The notes under the pieces were generated by a model, which saw only the letters and a program-made list of their open reading frames with translations, searched no databases and was not told the DNA's origin. From positions 2,108,001 to 2,172,000 of the forward strand of contig NZ_BIFT01000001.1 in the NCBI RefSeq assembly GCF_003967575.1: a stretch of 64,000 nucleotides of DNA. The letters run 5' to 3'. The position numbers were made by a program, and so were the translations under genes. The DNA comes from Dictyobacter alpinus. Its GTDB lineage: Bacteria > Chloroflexota > Ktedonobacteria > Ktedonobacterales > Ktedonobacteraceae. Of this stretch, positions 17,808 to 26,467 are shown one piece after another; position 1 is the first letter of the stretch, and every line of letters begins with the position of its first letter.

Positions 17808-18188
17808 ATGAGTGATATTACACAGAGAGAGTCCCGCGTTGAGTTTGTGTCTATTGCCATTCTGCTACTTGCTCTTGGTACTGCCCTTGCACATTTCTAT
17901 CTGGCGGCTCAACCAGATGAGGACCTGCGCTTCTGGTTCTTGTTAAATGGCATTGGCTATCTGGGTCTTCTGGGAGCATTCTTCTTACCAGCACTGAAAG
18001 CGTATCAGGGGATAACACGCTGGGTGCTGCTCGGCTACACACTCCTCACCATCATTCTCTGGTTGTTCCTGGGAAGTCCAAGTGAGGGATCATTTGATCC
18101 GTTCGATGTCTCTGTTAAAGTTATTGAAGTGATCCTTTGCCTCTTGTTGATCCTCCACTGGCGGCAAAATGTCTCACGGCGTACTTAA
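17808..18188 (+). CDS. Small four-helix membrane protein, function unknown
   Basis: A 126-residue protein with four predicted membrane helices (SIAILLLALGTALAHFYLA, FLLNGIGYLGLLGAFFLP, WVLLGYTLLTIILWLFLG, VIEVILCLLLILHW) and a short basic tail. There is no recognised domain. It resembles small DUF-type inner-membrane proteins common in Chloroflexota. It stands alone, with a strong terminator behind it. Confidence 0.65.
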   Translation: MSDITQRESRVEFVSIAILLLALGTALAHFYLAAQPDEDLRFWFLLNGIGYLGLLGAFFLPALKAYQGITRWVLLGYTLLTIILWLFLGSPSEGSFDPFDVSVKVIEVILCLLLILHWRQNVSRRT

Positions 18189-18256
18189 ACAGAGCGCTTC
18201 ATTTACGTTCGTTCATTCACTCGCCCGCATGGGCTGATCTGTCGAGGGTGCCAGAG

Positions 18257-18294
18257 TACTATGCAGAGAAAATTCTCTGCATAGTATTTTTTTT
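18257..18294 (+). terminator. Intrinsic terminator
   Basis: A 14-bp perfect stem (TACTATGCAGAGAA with its complement at 18273-18286) followed by eight T. It serves the small membrane protein gene and separates it from the convergent peptidase gene. Confidence 0.9.
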
Positions 18295-18337
18295 GGATCA
18301 TGCTGCGACGGAAAACTGGCAATAATACAAGTAGTAC

Positions 18338-19723
18338 CTATTTGTCTCTGGCCAGATCGTGTACGAGATTGGTGGCGTTTGGCGATCCCCAACCAGTGAG
18401 GAGGTCCCAACCCGGTCCAGCATTATAACCAGGAACACCATAGAGCCCGTTACTTCCTTCGGTAATATCATGGAAGTCGCGGGAGTATGCGTGGCTATCG
18501 GCGAGTTTATATAATTTGGGATTCAAGAAGCCGAGCGGACAATGTGCGTACTGGTTGGCGATGGCCGCGATACCAGCCCACTGGGGCGCGCCTTCACTGG
18601 TTCCCCCAACATTGTAATAGCCAGCTTTGGCGGCTCCACGGAAGCTAAAGTAGAATAAGACTGATGAGCCTGCATAAGCGTTATAGGCAACGTCAGGCGT
18701 GCCGCGATGCCCACCCAGCTGCCGCTGAATAGCACCCGGCAGATGCTGCTTCTGGTAAGCAGGTTCTGGATAGTATTGGCTGATACCACCACCCGTGGCA
18801 ACATAGGGATCAACATCCCAGGCGACCTCTCCCTGATAACTACCGTCTGTACTGGTCTTCAACTCGGTTCCACCAACGGTCGTGACATATGGTGAGGAGC
18901 CAGGAAAGAGGACTGTTGGATAGGGATAGACATTGCCTGTCAGATCATTATTCGCCGTCCCGTAATCGCCCGAGGTCGCGAAAACGGTAACGTGCTGATC
19001 GGCGGCTTTTTTGTAGAATGAATTGAAGTCCTCGAATATATGCCTATCGGCGGCGGCAAAAAGATTATTCTCAGCGGTACCCCAACTCTGAGAAATAATC
19101 TTGCCAAGATGATTATCAAGAGCATACTGTTCCAATTTCAGGAACTCTGGTAAGCCTTGAATACCCTGTGTCTCATCAACTGGACTGGTGAGTAGCACAA
19201 TGCTGGCCTCCGGAGCAATGGCGTGGGCCCACTCTACATCCAGTGTTGTCTCTAATGCCCATGCATCATCGTCTGGAACACTATCATCAAAGGTATGGGT
19301 TCCCAGGGGGGCCATGATCTTGAAACTGGGAGGATCTGGCAGACCAAAACCGGCATCAAAAGTTTTCAAGTCTTCTTCAATAGTCGGGCTACCATAGGAA
19401 TCAATAATCACGATCGTCTGGCCTTTGCCAGTATAACCTGCCTTGATCAGTGGCGTGACGTTATAGATGTCCCGCATCTGCTGTGGATTATAACAATCGA
19501 TATTAAATTGGGACCGACAATACGCGCCACTCGGTGGAATGGGGCCAGCCTGGATAAGCGCCTGACTATGTTGGCTGGAAAGAGCCCCGGTCGAGTGTGC
19601 CAGACTCTTTTTAGCTGGCACCAGGGCAACCTCCGAAGTAAAGAGGACGGCGCTCAGAATAAGGGCCACTACCGATACATAGTAGTATGGCCGAACAGAT
19701 CGTGAATACTCGCTACGTTTCAA
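18338..19723 (-). CDS. S53 family (sedolisin/kumamolisin) serine-carboxyl peptidase
   Basis: A 461-residue secreted peptidase with a signal sequence in the first 35 residues. The catalytic set is visible: Glu158 and Asp162 in ALETTLDVEWAHA, the oxyanion Asp253 in FATSGDYG and the nucleophile Ser376 in VGGTSEGAPQWAG. A calcium site is suggested by FHDITEGSNGLYG and GPGWDLLTGWG. These enzymes work outside the cell at acid pH. The catalytic domain starts near residue 78 (YNPQQMRDIYNV), so the usual propeptide of about 150-180 residues is missing; only about 40 residues separate signal and enzyme. Confidence 0.92.
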   Translation of the reverse strand: MKRSEYSRSVRPYYYVSVVALILSAVLFTSEVALVPAKKSLAHSTGALSSQHSQALIQAGPIPPSGAYCRSQFNIDCYNPQQMRDIYNVTPLIKAGYTGKGQTIVIIDSYGSPTIEEDLKTFDAGFGLPDPPSFKIMAPLGTHTFDDSVPDDDAWALETTLDVEWAHAIAPEASIVLLTSPVDETQGIQGLPEFLKLEQYALDNHLGKIISQSWGTAENNLFAAADRHIFEDFNSFYKKAADQHVTVFATSGDYGTANNDLTGNVYPYPTVLFPGSSPYVTTVGGTELKTSTDGSYQGEVAWDVDPYVATGGGISQYYPEPAYQKQHLPGAIQRQLGGHRGTPDVAYNAYAGSSVLFYFSFRGAAKAGYYNVGGTSEGAPQWAGIAAIANQYAHCPLGFLNPKLYKLADSHAYSRDFHDITEGSNGLYGVPGYNAGPGWDLLTGWGSPNATNLVHDLARDK

Positions 19724-19893
19724 CTGAAATCCCTTTCAAAAAAGCCGCTTTATCATGGAACGGACTTTTCGACTAAAGCATCTATAAACCTGATTAAGGA
19801 TATATCAGACTTCCTTCATGATGATATATCCCTATTTAAGATGTCTTACGAAAAGCATAAATAGTTACCATACATCATACTCACTAGCACTAT

Positions 19894-20286
19894 TTAGCTA
19901 TTTTTATTTTTTTGCTCCTCTATCATGGCTCTGACTTGTGGAGGGAGATTGTCACCTTTTCGAGCCTTGAGTGACAGGATAAAACCATAGGTCACTAAAG
20001 TAAACGCCAGTAAAAGCAGGCAGACTCCAAGTATATAGATAAAAATATTTTCAGGTAAGATATGAGCTACCATCGCAATACTCAGTACCGGGAAGGTGAG
20101 CAGCAGAAGCGAACCTGAAGCATTCATGAGGGTAGGGCGCTGATACCAGCGTTGTGTGCTACCCAGTTGCCTGTACATGCGTAGAGCTTTTAAATCAAAA
20201 TAGATCCCTAATATCGATCCTATGATCATAAAAAATATTCCTACGATTATGAGTATGGTCAATACTTGCGCGGAAATATGCATCAT
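19894..20286 (-). CDS. Hypothetical membrane protein
   Basis: A 130-residue protein with three predicted membrane helices (VLTILIIVGIFFMIIGSILG, LLLLTFPVLSIAMVAHIL, IYILGVCLLLLAFTLVTYG) and a charged tail (PPQVRAMIEEQKNKNS). No family was recognised. GAGGA lies 9 bases before the second of two adjacent ATG codons. It is a single gene between the peptidase and the FemAB gene, on the same strand as both. Confidence 0.6.
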   Translation of the reverse strand: MMHISAQVLTILIIVGIFFMIIGSILGIYFDLKALRMYRQLGSTQRWYQRPTLMNASGSLLLLTFPVLSIAMVAHILPENIFIYILGVCLLLLAFTLVTYGFILSLKARKGDNLPPQVRAMIEEQKNKNS

Positions 20287-20391
20287 TACTTGTCCTCAAC
20301 TTTTTTTCAGTTTAAGTTTGGTACGCATAATGATGCATATAGGGCTCACGTTATCGTGGTAAGAAGTCGTTATCTGCGTTTTATCGATAAT

Positions 20392-21510
20392 TTATCTGGC
20401 CGGTAGCGACTCTTCTCCTTTTTTCGTCTGGTATTCCTGGCGCTTCCTGGCAAGTTCTGAGCGCTCGTATCTGGCGGTGGCATAGCGGTGTTTCAGTTCG
20501 CGGACCAGCGTATAGAGTCGATAGACGGTCGGATTATATGGCTTCTCCTGGCTACGCATGGCACAGCGGGCCTGTCCACCAAAGCCGCGCTTAAAGTTGT
20601 AGACGCCCCAGTTGGGATCTTTCGGACCCTCGGCTTCGGTTAGCACGGCTGGTATTCCCATGAAGTTATAGTGGGTACAGCCATGCTCACGTCCCCATTG
20701 GAGGCTGGTCCATTGTAAGAGATGATTGGGCATCACATTGCGTCCCTGGGATGAGGAGGCGCCATAGCGATACCAGCACCATTGGCCACTACGCATCACG
20801 ATAATTCCCGCGATGGCCTGCCCTTCATACTCGGCCAGAAATAGCTCCGCCTTCTCACCTTCTTCAAATAGTTTCATCAGATATTCAAAATGATCGACCG
20901 CGTGAATGAAAAATTGGTCTCGCTCACTGGTCTCCTGCAAGATGGTATGAAAGATCTGGATATCCTCGGGAGTATGGCCCTGGCGAATTTTTACACCCTT
21001 ACGCTGCGCCAGTCGCACATTATAGCGCCATTTCTCCTTCATATGGGCCAGTTGCTGCTTCTCATCAGGATAGATATCGAGGACCCATTCTCCACGTCCA
21101 TGGATGAAGCTGTCGGTAGCCATGAAGCCATGATGCGCAAAAGCTTGTAGCCAGACTGCGTCATGCTGGTCAGCGACCGGATCGATTTTTAGCATAAAAG
21201 CATTATATTTGCGGGCCAGGCTATCGACAAAGTGGAGCAGGAATGAGAGGGCTGCTGAGTCAGGATCCGTGATAATCGGTCCACGGGGCACATAAAAATA
21301 GCTATTGTTGATTTTCGGGAGACGCATAACCAGTATCAGCATGGCGGCACATAAGTTGTCCTGATCGTCCAGCACCCCACAATACAACGGGATCGACTCG
21401 GCACGTCGGGCTAATATCCCCCATTCATAGGTCTGGGTAATGGCACCAAAAGGAGATGTGGCAATAAAATCATTCCATTTTTGCGCATCCGTGATTAAGC
21501 ATGCTTCCAT
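20392..21510 (-). CDS. FemAB/FemX-type aminoacyltransferase
   Basis: A 372-residue protein of the FemABX/GNAT-like peptidyltransferase family. These use aminoacyl-tRNA to add amino acids to the lipid II stem peptide, building peptidoglycan cross-bridges. Typical segments are PFGAITQTYEWG near the start, YFYVPRGPI, the KWRYNVRLAQRKGVKIR loop and the second-domain sequence YRYGASSSQGRNVMPNHLLQWTSLQWGREHGC followed by YNFMGIPAV and FKRGFGG. It starts one base after the stop of the WD40 gene and must be translated with it. Confidence 0.88.
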   Translation of the reverse strand: MEACLITDAQKWNDFIATSPFGAITQTYEWGILARRAESIPLYCGVLDDQDNLCAAMLILVMRLPKINNSYFYVPRGPIITDPDSAALSFLLHFVDSLARKYNAFMLKIDPVADQHDAVWLQAFAHHGFMATDSFIHGRGEWVLDIYPDEKQQLAHMKEKWRYNVRLAQRKGVKIRQGHTPEDIQIFHTILQETSERDQFFIHAVDHFEYLMKLFEEGEKAELFLAEYEGQAIAGIIVMRSGQWCWYRYGASSSQGRNVMPNHLLQWTSLQWGREHGCTHYNFMGIPAVLTEAEGPKDPNWGVYNFKRGFGGQARCAMRSQEKPYNPTVYRLYTLVRELKHRYATARYERSELARKRQEYQTKKGEESLPAR

Positions 21511-21511
21511 T

Positions 21512-22543
21512 CTATTCTCTCTCTTCTTCTGATATGTCGATCAGACTGACTACACGGTTACAACTGGCAAAGGCGAGGTGCTTCGCAGCGCTTGCAGGCT
21601 GGCTCAAATCTATTGACCATGCCAATGCATTAGCAATCAGACCTTCAAGCTGGCCAGCTTGATAAGGATGGTTACACACATACAGCGGATCCTCCCGCTG
21701 CGGGTTCCAGATATGCAGAACATTGTTGGTGGTACTGGAGGCAATAAGCTTGCTATCTGGCGACCAGGCAATCTGGTCGATCCAGAATTGGGCCGTGTCG
21801 TGCTTTGTATAGACAAACTGACATGCGCCTGTCTCTACGTGCCAGAGATGAATATCATCGGCACCAGAGGCGATCCATTGTCCATCTGGCGACCAGGCAA
21901 GATTGAGCACCCATTGATCCCCATGGCCTGTATAGCGCAAAAGGATCATGCCTGTCTCGGCATCCCAGATCGAAACAACATTATCGTCGCCGACCGAAGC
22001 AAATTTATCCCCATGGGGGGACCAGACAAGGGCATCAATTCCATAGCTACCATCCAGTTGTCTGGTATCGATAGCACGTACACTTGCTTGAGCAGTATGA
22101 AGCACAGAAATACTATTATTCTCGTCACCCGCCACTAAAAAATGGTTATCCGGCGACCAGGCAAGGGCACGCACAACAGCTTGCTCTGTATAAGCCAGAC
22201 GTGTCTCACCACTCAGCGCATCCCAGATAAGAATCTTCCTATCTTCACTGGCCGACGCCACATACCGATGATCCTTAGACCAGGCAAGGGCAGTTATCTC
22301 ATCCGTATGTTCCTGATAGCGCAAACAAGCTTCAGGCTTCTGCTGACCTTTCAGCTCCCACAACTGGATAGCATATCCAGGTAGAGTGCAAGCGATAGAG
22401 AGATGAAAAGACGGCTCCTGATCGGCATAGACAAGCGCGACAAGCGACGAATAATACTGGTCCTGTAACAGCAGCCCACACTCCAACTCAAACGAAGCCG
22501 CCCGTAAATGCGCCATATAAGGCTCAGTAGGTAGCACGTTCAT
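21512..22543 (-). CDS. WD40 repeat protein
   Basis: A 343-residue beta-propeller. Repeats of about 42 residues end in the WD-type form (for example ILIWDALSGE, VSIWDAETGM, IHLWHVETGA, LHIWNPQRED) and each has the ALAWSxDxxxxAS core (ITALAWSKDHRYVASAS). About six or seven blades can be counted. No signal peptide or membrane helix is visible, so it is probably a cytoplasmic scaffold. The ATG at 22543 is preferred over the one at 22549 because GCAAAGGA would be too close to the latter. It is coupled to the FemAB gene by a one-base gap. Confidence 0.85.
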   Translation of the reverse strand: MNVLPTEPYMAHLRAASFELECGLLLQDQYYSSLVALVYADQEPSFHLSIACTLPGYAIQLWELKGQQKPEACLRYQEHTDEITALAWSKDHRYVASASEDRKILIWDALSGETRLAYTEQAVVRALAWSPDNHFLVAGDENNSISVLHTAQASVRAIDTRQLDGSYGIDALVWSPHGDKFASVGDDNVVSIWDAETGMILLRYTGHGDQWVLNLAWSPDGQWIASGADDIHLWHVETGACQFVYTKHDTAQFWIDQIAWSPDSKLIASSTTNNVLHIWNPQREDPLYVCNHPYQAGQLEGLIANALAWSIDLSQPASAAKHLAFASCNRVVSLIDISEEERE

Positions 22544-22736
22544 ACACATCTTCCTTTGCGCTCATGCCAGTATTGGCTACAATCAATTACGTTCATACAC
22601 GAAAGTACGTATAGAGACTTTCAGAGAACACAGAACTCCTTATGCGATACAATTCATCAATAAAATCGTTATAGCATATCAAACATGACAACTTAATCCA
22701 AATAGGCTATCCTCAAACTTTCTTCGCTGGATCCAC

Positions 22737-22803
22737 AAAAAAAGCTTAAGCGCTAGATAGAATAGATAATGGGTATATTCTATCTAGCGCTTAAACTTTT
22801 TTT
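22737..22803. terminator. Bidirectional terminator hairpin
   Basis: Arms 22737-22764 and 22775-22803 pair along about 28 bp. The left arm begins with A7 and the right arm ends in T7, so both strands would give a stem followed by U. It ends the minus-strand small ORF at 22845 and would end any plus-strand transcript. Confidence 0.8.
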
Positions 22804-22844
22804 ATAGTCTTTAAAGTATGTTCTGGATTATAAAAGAGATTGAA

Positions 22845-23000
22845 TTAGCGACTCTTACGCACACGAATAATGGTGAAAAGAGCAATCGCAATTAAAGCAA
22901 CAACCCAGATTGGAATGTTAAAAATAGTTTCACCACTAGTGTCATTCATAATGCGTATAAAAGAGACCTTTGATGCTTTCTTAATGACATCCTGTACCAT
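22845..23000 (-). CDS. Small DUF4342-like membrane protein
   Basis: A 51-residue protein: a short basic/amphipathic part (MVQDVIKKASKVSFIRIMND), then ETIFNIPIWVVALIAIALF, a single membrane helix ending in RVRKSR. This matches the outline of DUF4342, small proteins with an EIPL-type turn before a hydrophobic helix. The ATG at 23000 has GGAAGGA eleven bases before it; the open frame to 23057 has none. The function is unknown. Confidence 0.6.
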   Translation of the reverse strand: MVQDVIKKASKVSFIRIMNDTSGETIFNIPIWVVALIAIALFTIIRVRKSR

Positions 23001-23402
23001 ATAATGTAGTTCCTTCCAACGAGTAATGTATTTATTTAATGAGAAAGACATGAACATATAATATGCTTTACATTATAATATGCTTTACGAGTAAAGACTA
23101 ATTTTAGCGTCTAACAGGGAGTTTTTTCTCATAAATATTTCTTAATGCCAACATATGTATAGGCTCCTGAGTATTAATGGAACCGAAAAACTATGCTAAG
23201 GAATTTTCCTCATGATGTGGCTCAGAGGACATGATAAAATGGCTGATAGGGCGCTCACGAGCATCCTATCGGCCAAAAGGAACAATAATGGCTATGCGCT
23301 GGTAGTTTATAGCTGAGGTACCTTCTCAAGCCAACTCAACGCAATGTTAACGTAAAGGCACTTGACTTTTCTGGAGCGCTACCCCGATTCCTAAAATTCC
23401 AG
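23001..23402. other. Intergenic region
   Basis: About 400 bp without a gene. The only structure seen is a nested hairpin at 23241-23274 (GGCTGATAGG with CCTATCGGCC, enclosing GCTCACGAGC), a possible terminator-like element beyond the TetR gene. Confidence 0.35.
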
Positions 23403-23999
23403 TCAAGCAACCGTGATGACAGGTGATAAGCCAGCAATCACGACGCTCAAGACGCGCTGGGTCATCTCTTCTGCTGAAACCGTTTGATCTCCCCGGCTCC
23501 ATTGTGTGGCGGGACCCAGGATCGCCCAACTGATGACCTGCGCCGTGGTTTCTCCTACCTCTTCTTGCAAAGAAACTTCTGATGGAACCTGCTTGAGCCA
23601 TCTCAAGAGAAGGGTGTACAGTTCTTGTTGAAGCACATTCTCGAAGAGCGGCTCGTACTGCCTATCGCCTGGTTTGAGATAGGAACGAAAGAGCGCAAGC
23701 ACATCGAACACCGATTGAATCAGTTGACGCAAGGTACTCAATTGCAAGGTGGAGGAGGCAGGAAATTGGCTGGTGAGTCTCTGGTGGTACTTCTGGTGCA
23801 TCCAGCACTGTAACAATGCATATTTGTCTTCAAAGTGGGCATAAAAGGTAGCACGATTGACCGTAGCACGTTCCGCAACCTCTTTCACCGAAATCGAGTG
23901 AAGATTGTGCTGTTCTTCCACTAAGGCGATGAACGCTTGCAGCAACAGCTGACGGGTCCGTTTGACCCGTGGATCACGCAGATTAACAGATGGTGTCAT
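23403..23999 (-). CDS. TetR/AcrR family transcriptional regulator
   Basis: A 198-residue repressor. The N-terminal helix-turn-helix reads TRQLLLQAFIALVEE, then SVKEVAERATVNRATFYAHFEDKYALL, the diagnostic recognition helix. The C-terminal ligand part is all-helical, of the TetR_C type found in DUF/YbiH-like members. The ATG at 23999 follows GAGGGA; a longer frame to 24149 is not supported. It is divergent from an F420-type oxidoreductase gene, and the region between them contains two copies of a 17-bp box that is the probable operator. Confidence 0.9.
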   Translation of the reverse strand: MTPSVNLRDPRVKRTRQLLLQAFIALVEEQHNLHSISVKEVAERATVNRATFYAHFEDKYALLQCWMHQKYHQRLTSQFPASSTLQLSTLRQLIQSVFDVLALFRSYLKPGDRQYEPLFENVLQQELYTLLLRWLKQVPSEVSLQEEVGETTAQVISWAILGPATQWSRGDQTVSAEEMTQRVLSVVIAGLSPVITVA

Positions 24000-24059
24000 A
24001 GTGATTTCTTCCCTCAGTATGCTCTCATATTCCCTATGTGTAAGCAACAGTTTCACCTC

Positions 24060-24147
24060 TGTGTTGTTTACACGACGCGCCTGCCTGTTTGCTGGTTGTT
24101 TTGCACTCAAACACATGGTATTTTTGCTACTGTGTAGTATACACGAC
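24060..24147. promoter_or_regulatory. Two 17-bp operator-like boxes
   Basis: TGTGTTGTTTACACGAC at 24060-24076 and TGTGTAGTATACACGAC at 24131-24147 are 15/17 identical, in the same orientation, 71 bp apart. Each contains a TGTGT-n-ACAC type inverted pair around GTwTAC. They lie in the divergent TetR/oxidoreductase promoter region. Confidence 0.65.
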
Positions 24148-24262
24148 ACAGTTGTCGAAAGAACAGTAGTAGCGAAGCAAGATGGTTCTCTTCTTTGGAG
24201 AGAGGGCTGTTTGCGAAGCTACATGTTTCATGAGCATCGTACAGTTGATAGGAGAAAAAAAC

Positions 24263-24712
24263 ATGAGTACCAATCACGAAGAGTTGACTCGGCTAGCCAG
24301 GACGCTTAATCCGCAGATTATTGATGAGTTTCGCGCAAATAGAGGCAAGATGAAAAATTTTCCAGGTCCAGAATTTCTCTTGCTTCACACACACGGTGCC
24401 AGGAGCAATCAACCACGTACTACTCCATTGCGCTACATCAAAGAGGGCGACACGTACATCCTTATTGCAGCAAATGGTGGTGCCCCCCGCAATCCCGACT
24501 GGTACTATAATATTCTCGCTCATCCAAATGATGTCACGATTGAAGTTGAGACCGAGCAATTGAACGTCCGTGCGACCGTTGCGCCACCAGCCGAACGTGA
24601 CCGTCTCTTCGCAGAAGTCGTAAGACAAGCACCAGACTTCGCTAAGGCTCAAAAAGGAACGTCTCGTACTATGCCAATAGTGCTCTTAGAATGTGTCACT
24701 GAGAAGGACTAG
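24263..24712 (+). CDS. Nitroreductase/quinone reductase (DDN family, deazaflavin F420-dependent)
   Basis: A 149-residue protein of the DDN family of F420H2-dependent reductases. Family marks are FLLLHTHGARSNQPRTTPLRY, then YILIAANGGAPRNPDWYYNI, and NPDVTIEV-like HPNDVTIEV. In this family the cofactor is contacted by the RTTPL and GGAPRNPxWYxN segments. It probably reduces quinones or detoxifies nitro compounds or aldehydes. The ATG at 24263 follows ATAGGAG. It is divergent from a TetR repressor, suggesting induction by an electrophile. Confidence 0.9.
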   Translation: MSTNHEELTRLARTLNPQIIDEFRANRGKMKNFPGPEFLLLHTHGARSNQPRTTPLRYIKEGDTYILIAANGGAPRNPDWYYNILAHPNDVTIEVETEQLNVRATVAPPAERDRLFAEVVRQAPDFAKAQKGTSRTMPIVLLECVTEKD

Positions 24713-24763
24713 AAGACTTGTAATAGATGCACATGGTTTCCATAAGCAATGGAACAAAGCCTG

Positions 24764-24878
24764 GTAGTCTGTCAGACATCATTTAATAAGAAAGCGGGGA
24801 TGCAAGGGGCGGCGAGCCCCTTGACTGGGGGATCGGGAGCTGTGCCCCCCTCCCGCCCGCGTAGCGGGCGCACAACCC
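24764..24878. repeat. Structured dispersed repeat, copy 1
   Basis: About 115 bp made of four successive short hairpins: GTCTGTCAGAC, AAGGGGCGGCGAGCCCCTT, a G/C run around GGGGGAT...CCCCC and CGCCCGCGTAGCGGGCG. A second copy at 32000 keeps all four almost unchanged. It could be a small structured RNA or a repeat element. Confidence 0.7.
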
Positions 24879-24887
24879 ATGCGCAAA

Positions 24888-24903
24888 GTGTTAGCGCTAA
24901 CAC
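24888..24903. promoter_or_regulatory. LacI-type palindrome
   Basis: GTGTTAGCGCTAACAC is a 16-bp perfect palindrome with the TTAGCGCTAA core preferred by LacI/GalR regulators. It is not in front of any gene in the window, and no LacI-family gene is present. Confidence 0.4.
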
Positions 24904-24914
24904 AAATTAACAAC

Positions 24915-24941
24915 AAAAAGGCAAGGCATAAATGCCTTGCC
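24915..24941 (-). terminator. Terminator of the sigma-factor unit
   Basis: Stem GGCAAGGCA/TGCCTTGCC (24920-24928 with 24933-24941). On the minus strand it is followed by T5, an intrinsic terminator 37 bp after the small ORF ending at 24978. Confidence 0.85.
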
Positions 24942-24977
24942 AGTGAGGGTCTTTATTGTCATTTTGTAGAAAGTGAA

Positions 24978-25181
24978 TTATTTTGCGATTGCCAGTACTT
25001 CAAGGTTAGTCCAGGGCGATACGGGTTTCTCATATGTAAAAGGAAGTTCTGCTACTGCTTGCATGATACGATCAACCATGTCGACAGGAGGCTCAAATTG
25101 AGCAAGCTGCTCAAAGAGTTCATCCACATCGGAATCATTATCAAAATCGTTTTCTAGCAAATCCAGTGATATATTCTTCAT
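24978..25181 (-). CDS. Small acidic protein downstream of an ECF sigma factor
   Basis: A 67-residue, strongly acidic protein (NDFDNDSDVDELFEQLAQFE) with no membrane helix, ending in the helix-like VEPPVDMVDRIMQAV region. No family was recognised. The ATG at 25181 follows GAGGGA, whereas the frame to 25235 has no support. It follows the ECF sigma gene at 116 bp and is followed by a terminator, so it is probably co-transcribed. Such a position often belongs to an anti-sigma factor, but it lacks a zinc (HxxxCxxC) motif. An alternative is an unrelated small protein. Confidence 0.55.
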   Translation of the reverse strand: MKNISLDLLENDFDNDSDVDELFEQLAQFEPPVDMVDRIMQAVAELPFTYEKPVSPWTNLEVLAIAK

Positions 25182-25297
25182 AAGAACTCCCTCTAAGTTA
25201 TTCATACATTTGTCTGGTTTTAACACGAATAACATTAGAAAGAAGTTTCAGATTTTCCAAGCTTTCTCAGCAAAGTTTCAGAATTCCTTTAGAATTA

Positions 25298-25939
25298 TTA
25301 AGAAACGGCCTCTGCGACCTGTTCTGGTTTCCAGTGTTTAGCCATCGCGGTACGCAGCAACGGGCGAGCACGCTGGAAATATGTTTTGGCGGTTGCCTCT
25401 GGCATGTTCAGGGTCTTCCCAATCTCAGAGAAGCTTAACTGGCTGGCATAGCGCAGCAGAACGACAGAGCGGAATTTTGGTGGTAAGGCGTCGATGGCTT
25501 CACGTAAAGCGCTTTTCAAATCACTGCGCTCAGCCATTTCGTCTGGTAGCGGCTGTGTATCTGGCATGATATCCAGTGGCGACAGATCGTCGTCATCATG
25601 ATTTGATTCTAATTCGGAGAAGTGGATGGAGCGCTTGCGACGCAGTTCGTCCAAACAGCGGTTGCGTGCTACCTGGAACAGCCAGGCCTTCAGAGGCTCG
25701 CCAGTCCGCAGGGTTGGCATCGAGATGTAGAGTTGCAGAAATACTTGCTGTGATACGTCACAGGCCAGATCATAATCACCCAGCAAGTGGCAAATAAAAT
25801 TGAAGAGTGGAGTATTGTAGCGTTGCACTAATACTTCAAAGGAAGACTGGTCACCTGCGAGTGTTTGTGTAACTAGCATTCCATCAGTGATTTCAGTATT
25901 TTGTGTTTTTTGAACTCGTGTGTGTTCTTTAACTTGCAT
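25298..25939 (-). CDS. ECF-type RNA polymerase sigma factor
   Basis: A 213-residue sigma-70 family protein of the extracytoplasmic-function class. The region 2 part reads FEVLVQRYNTPLFNFICHLLG, then ACDVSQQVFLQLYISMPTL and WLFQVARNRCLDELRRKRS. Region 4 reads LPPKFRSVVLLRYASQLSFSEIGKTLNMPEATAKTYFQRAR, the usual helix-turn-helix. The ATG at 25939 has GAGGT nine bases before; the ORF runs on to 26029 without support. It likely directs a stress regulon in partnership with the small protein downstream. Confidence 0.93.
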   Translation of the reverse strand: MQVKEHTRVQKTQNTEITDGMLVTQTLAGDQSSFEVLVQRYNTPLFNFICHLLGDYDLACDVSQQVFLQLYISMPTLRTGEPLKAWLFQVARNRCLDELRRKRSIHFSELESNHDDDDLSPLDIMPDTQPLPDEMAERSDLKSALREAIDALPPKFRSVVLLRYASQLSFSEIGKTLNMPEATAKTYFQRARPLLRTAMAKHWKPEQVAEAVS

Positions 25940-26385
25940 AATTGACAACCTCACTTTCTTTTGACTCCTATAGCATAATTTTTTCAGGTTGAAATTGCAA
26001 GCGTTTTTGGAGCTTATAAGCTCTACCATTGAGCTCTCTAAGCATAATTTTAAAAGATTAAGAGAATCTTGGTACTACCTTAAGATTTTCTAAGCTTCTA
26101 TTTTTAATCTATTTCTCAGTTATTTCTTATCAAATTTTAAGCTTAGGTATTGTGTATAGGATTAGATTAGAGGATTGTATTTCTTTCTTAGAACACGATC
26201 GTGGAGGAGGGTTCTGTTACAGGTTTTTTGGGGAAATTATCCCTGCGTTACCATGTTTGGGATTATGGTTGACGTGATATAGATGTCTTTTATTTGAGGG
26301 GTGATGCTTGTGGTTTTCATTTCCAAGGTATGGGGGTTGATAGTACTTAGGCACACGCAGGCACTGAAGTGCCCAACATTTAGTG

Positions 26386-26428
26386 AGTTGTGCTGAATGG
26401 TGCGCGAGGCGCACCATTCAGCACAACT
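26386..26428. repeat. 20-bp perfect palindrome
   Basis: Arms 26386-26405 and 26409-26428 are perfect complements around a 3-base loop (GAG). There is no T-run. It lies about 180 bp after the minus-strand small protein gene ending at 26609. Confidence 0.85.
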
Positions 26429-26467
26429 TATTATTGGCGCAACTTATTATTGGTGCAACTTGCTAAA

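Noticed and set aside
26217..26417. 66-residue frame running into the palindrome at 26386
   Set aside because: Basic, His/Asn-rich sequence with no ribosome binding site; its start lies inside the palindrome.
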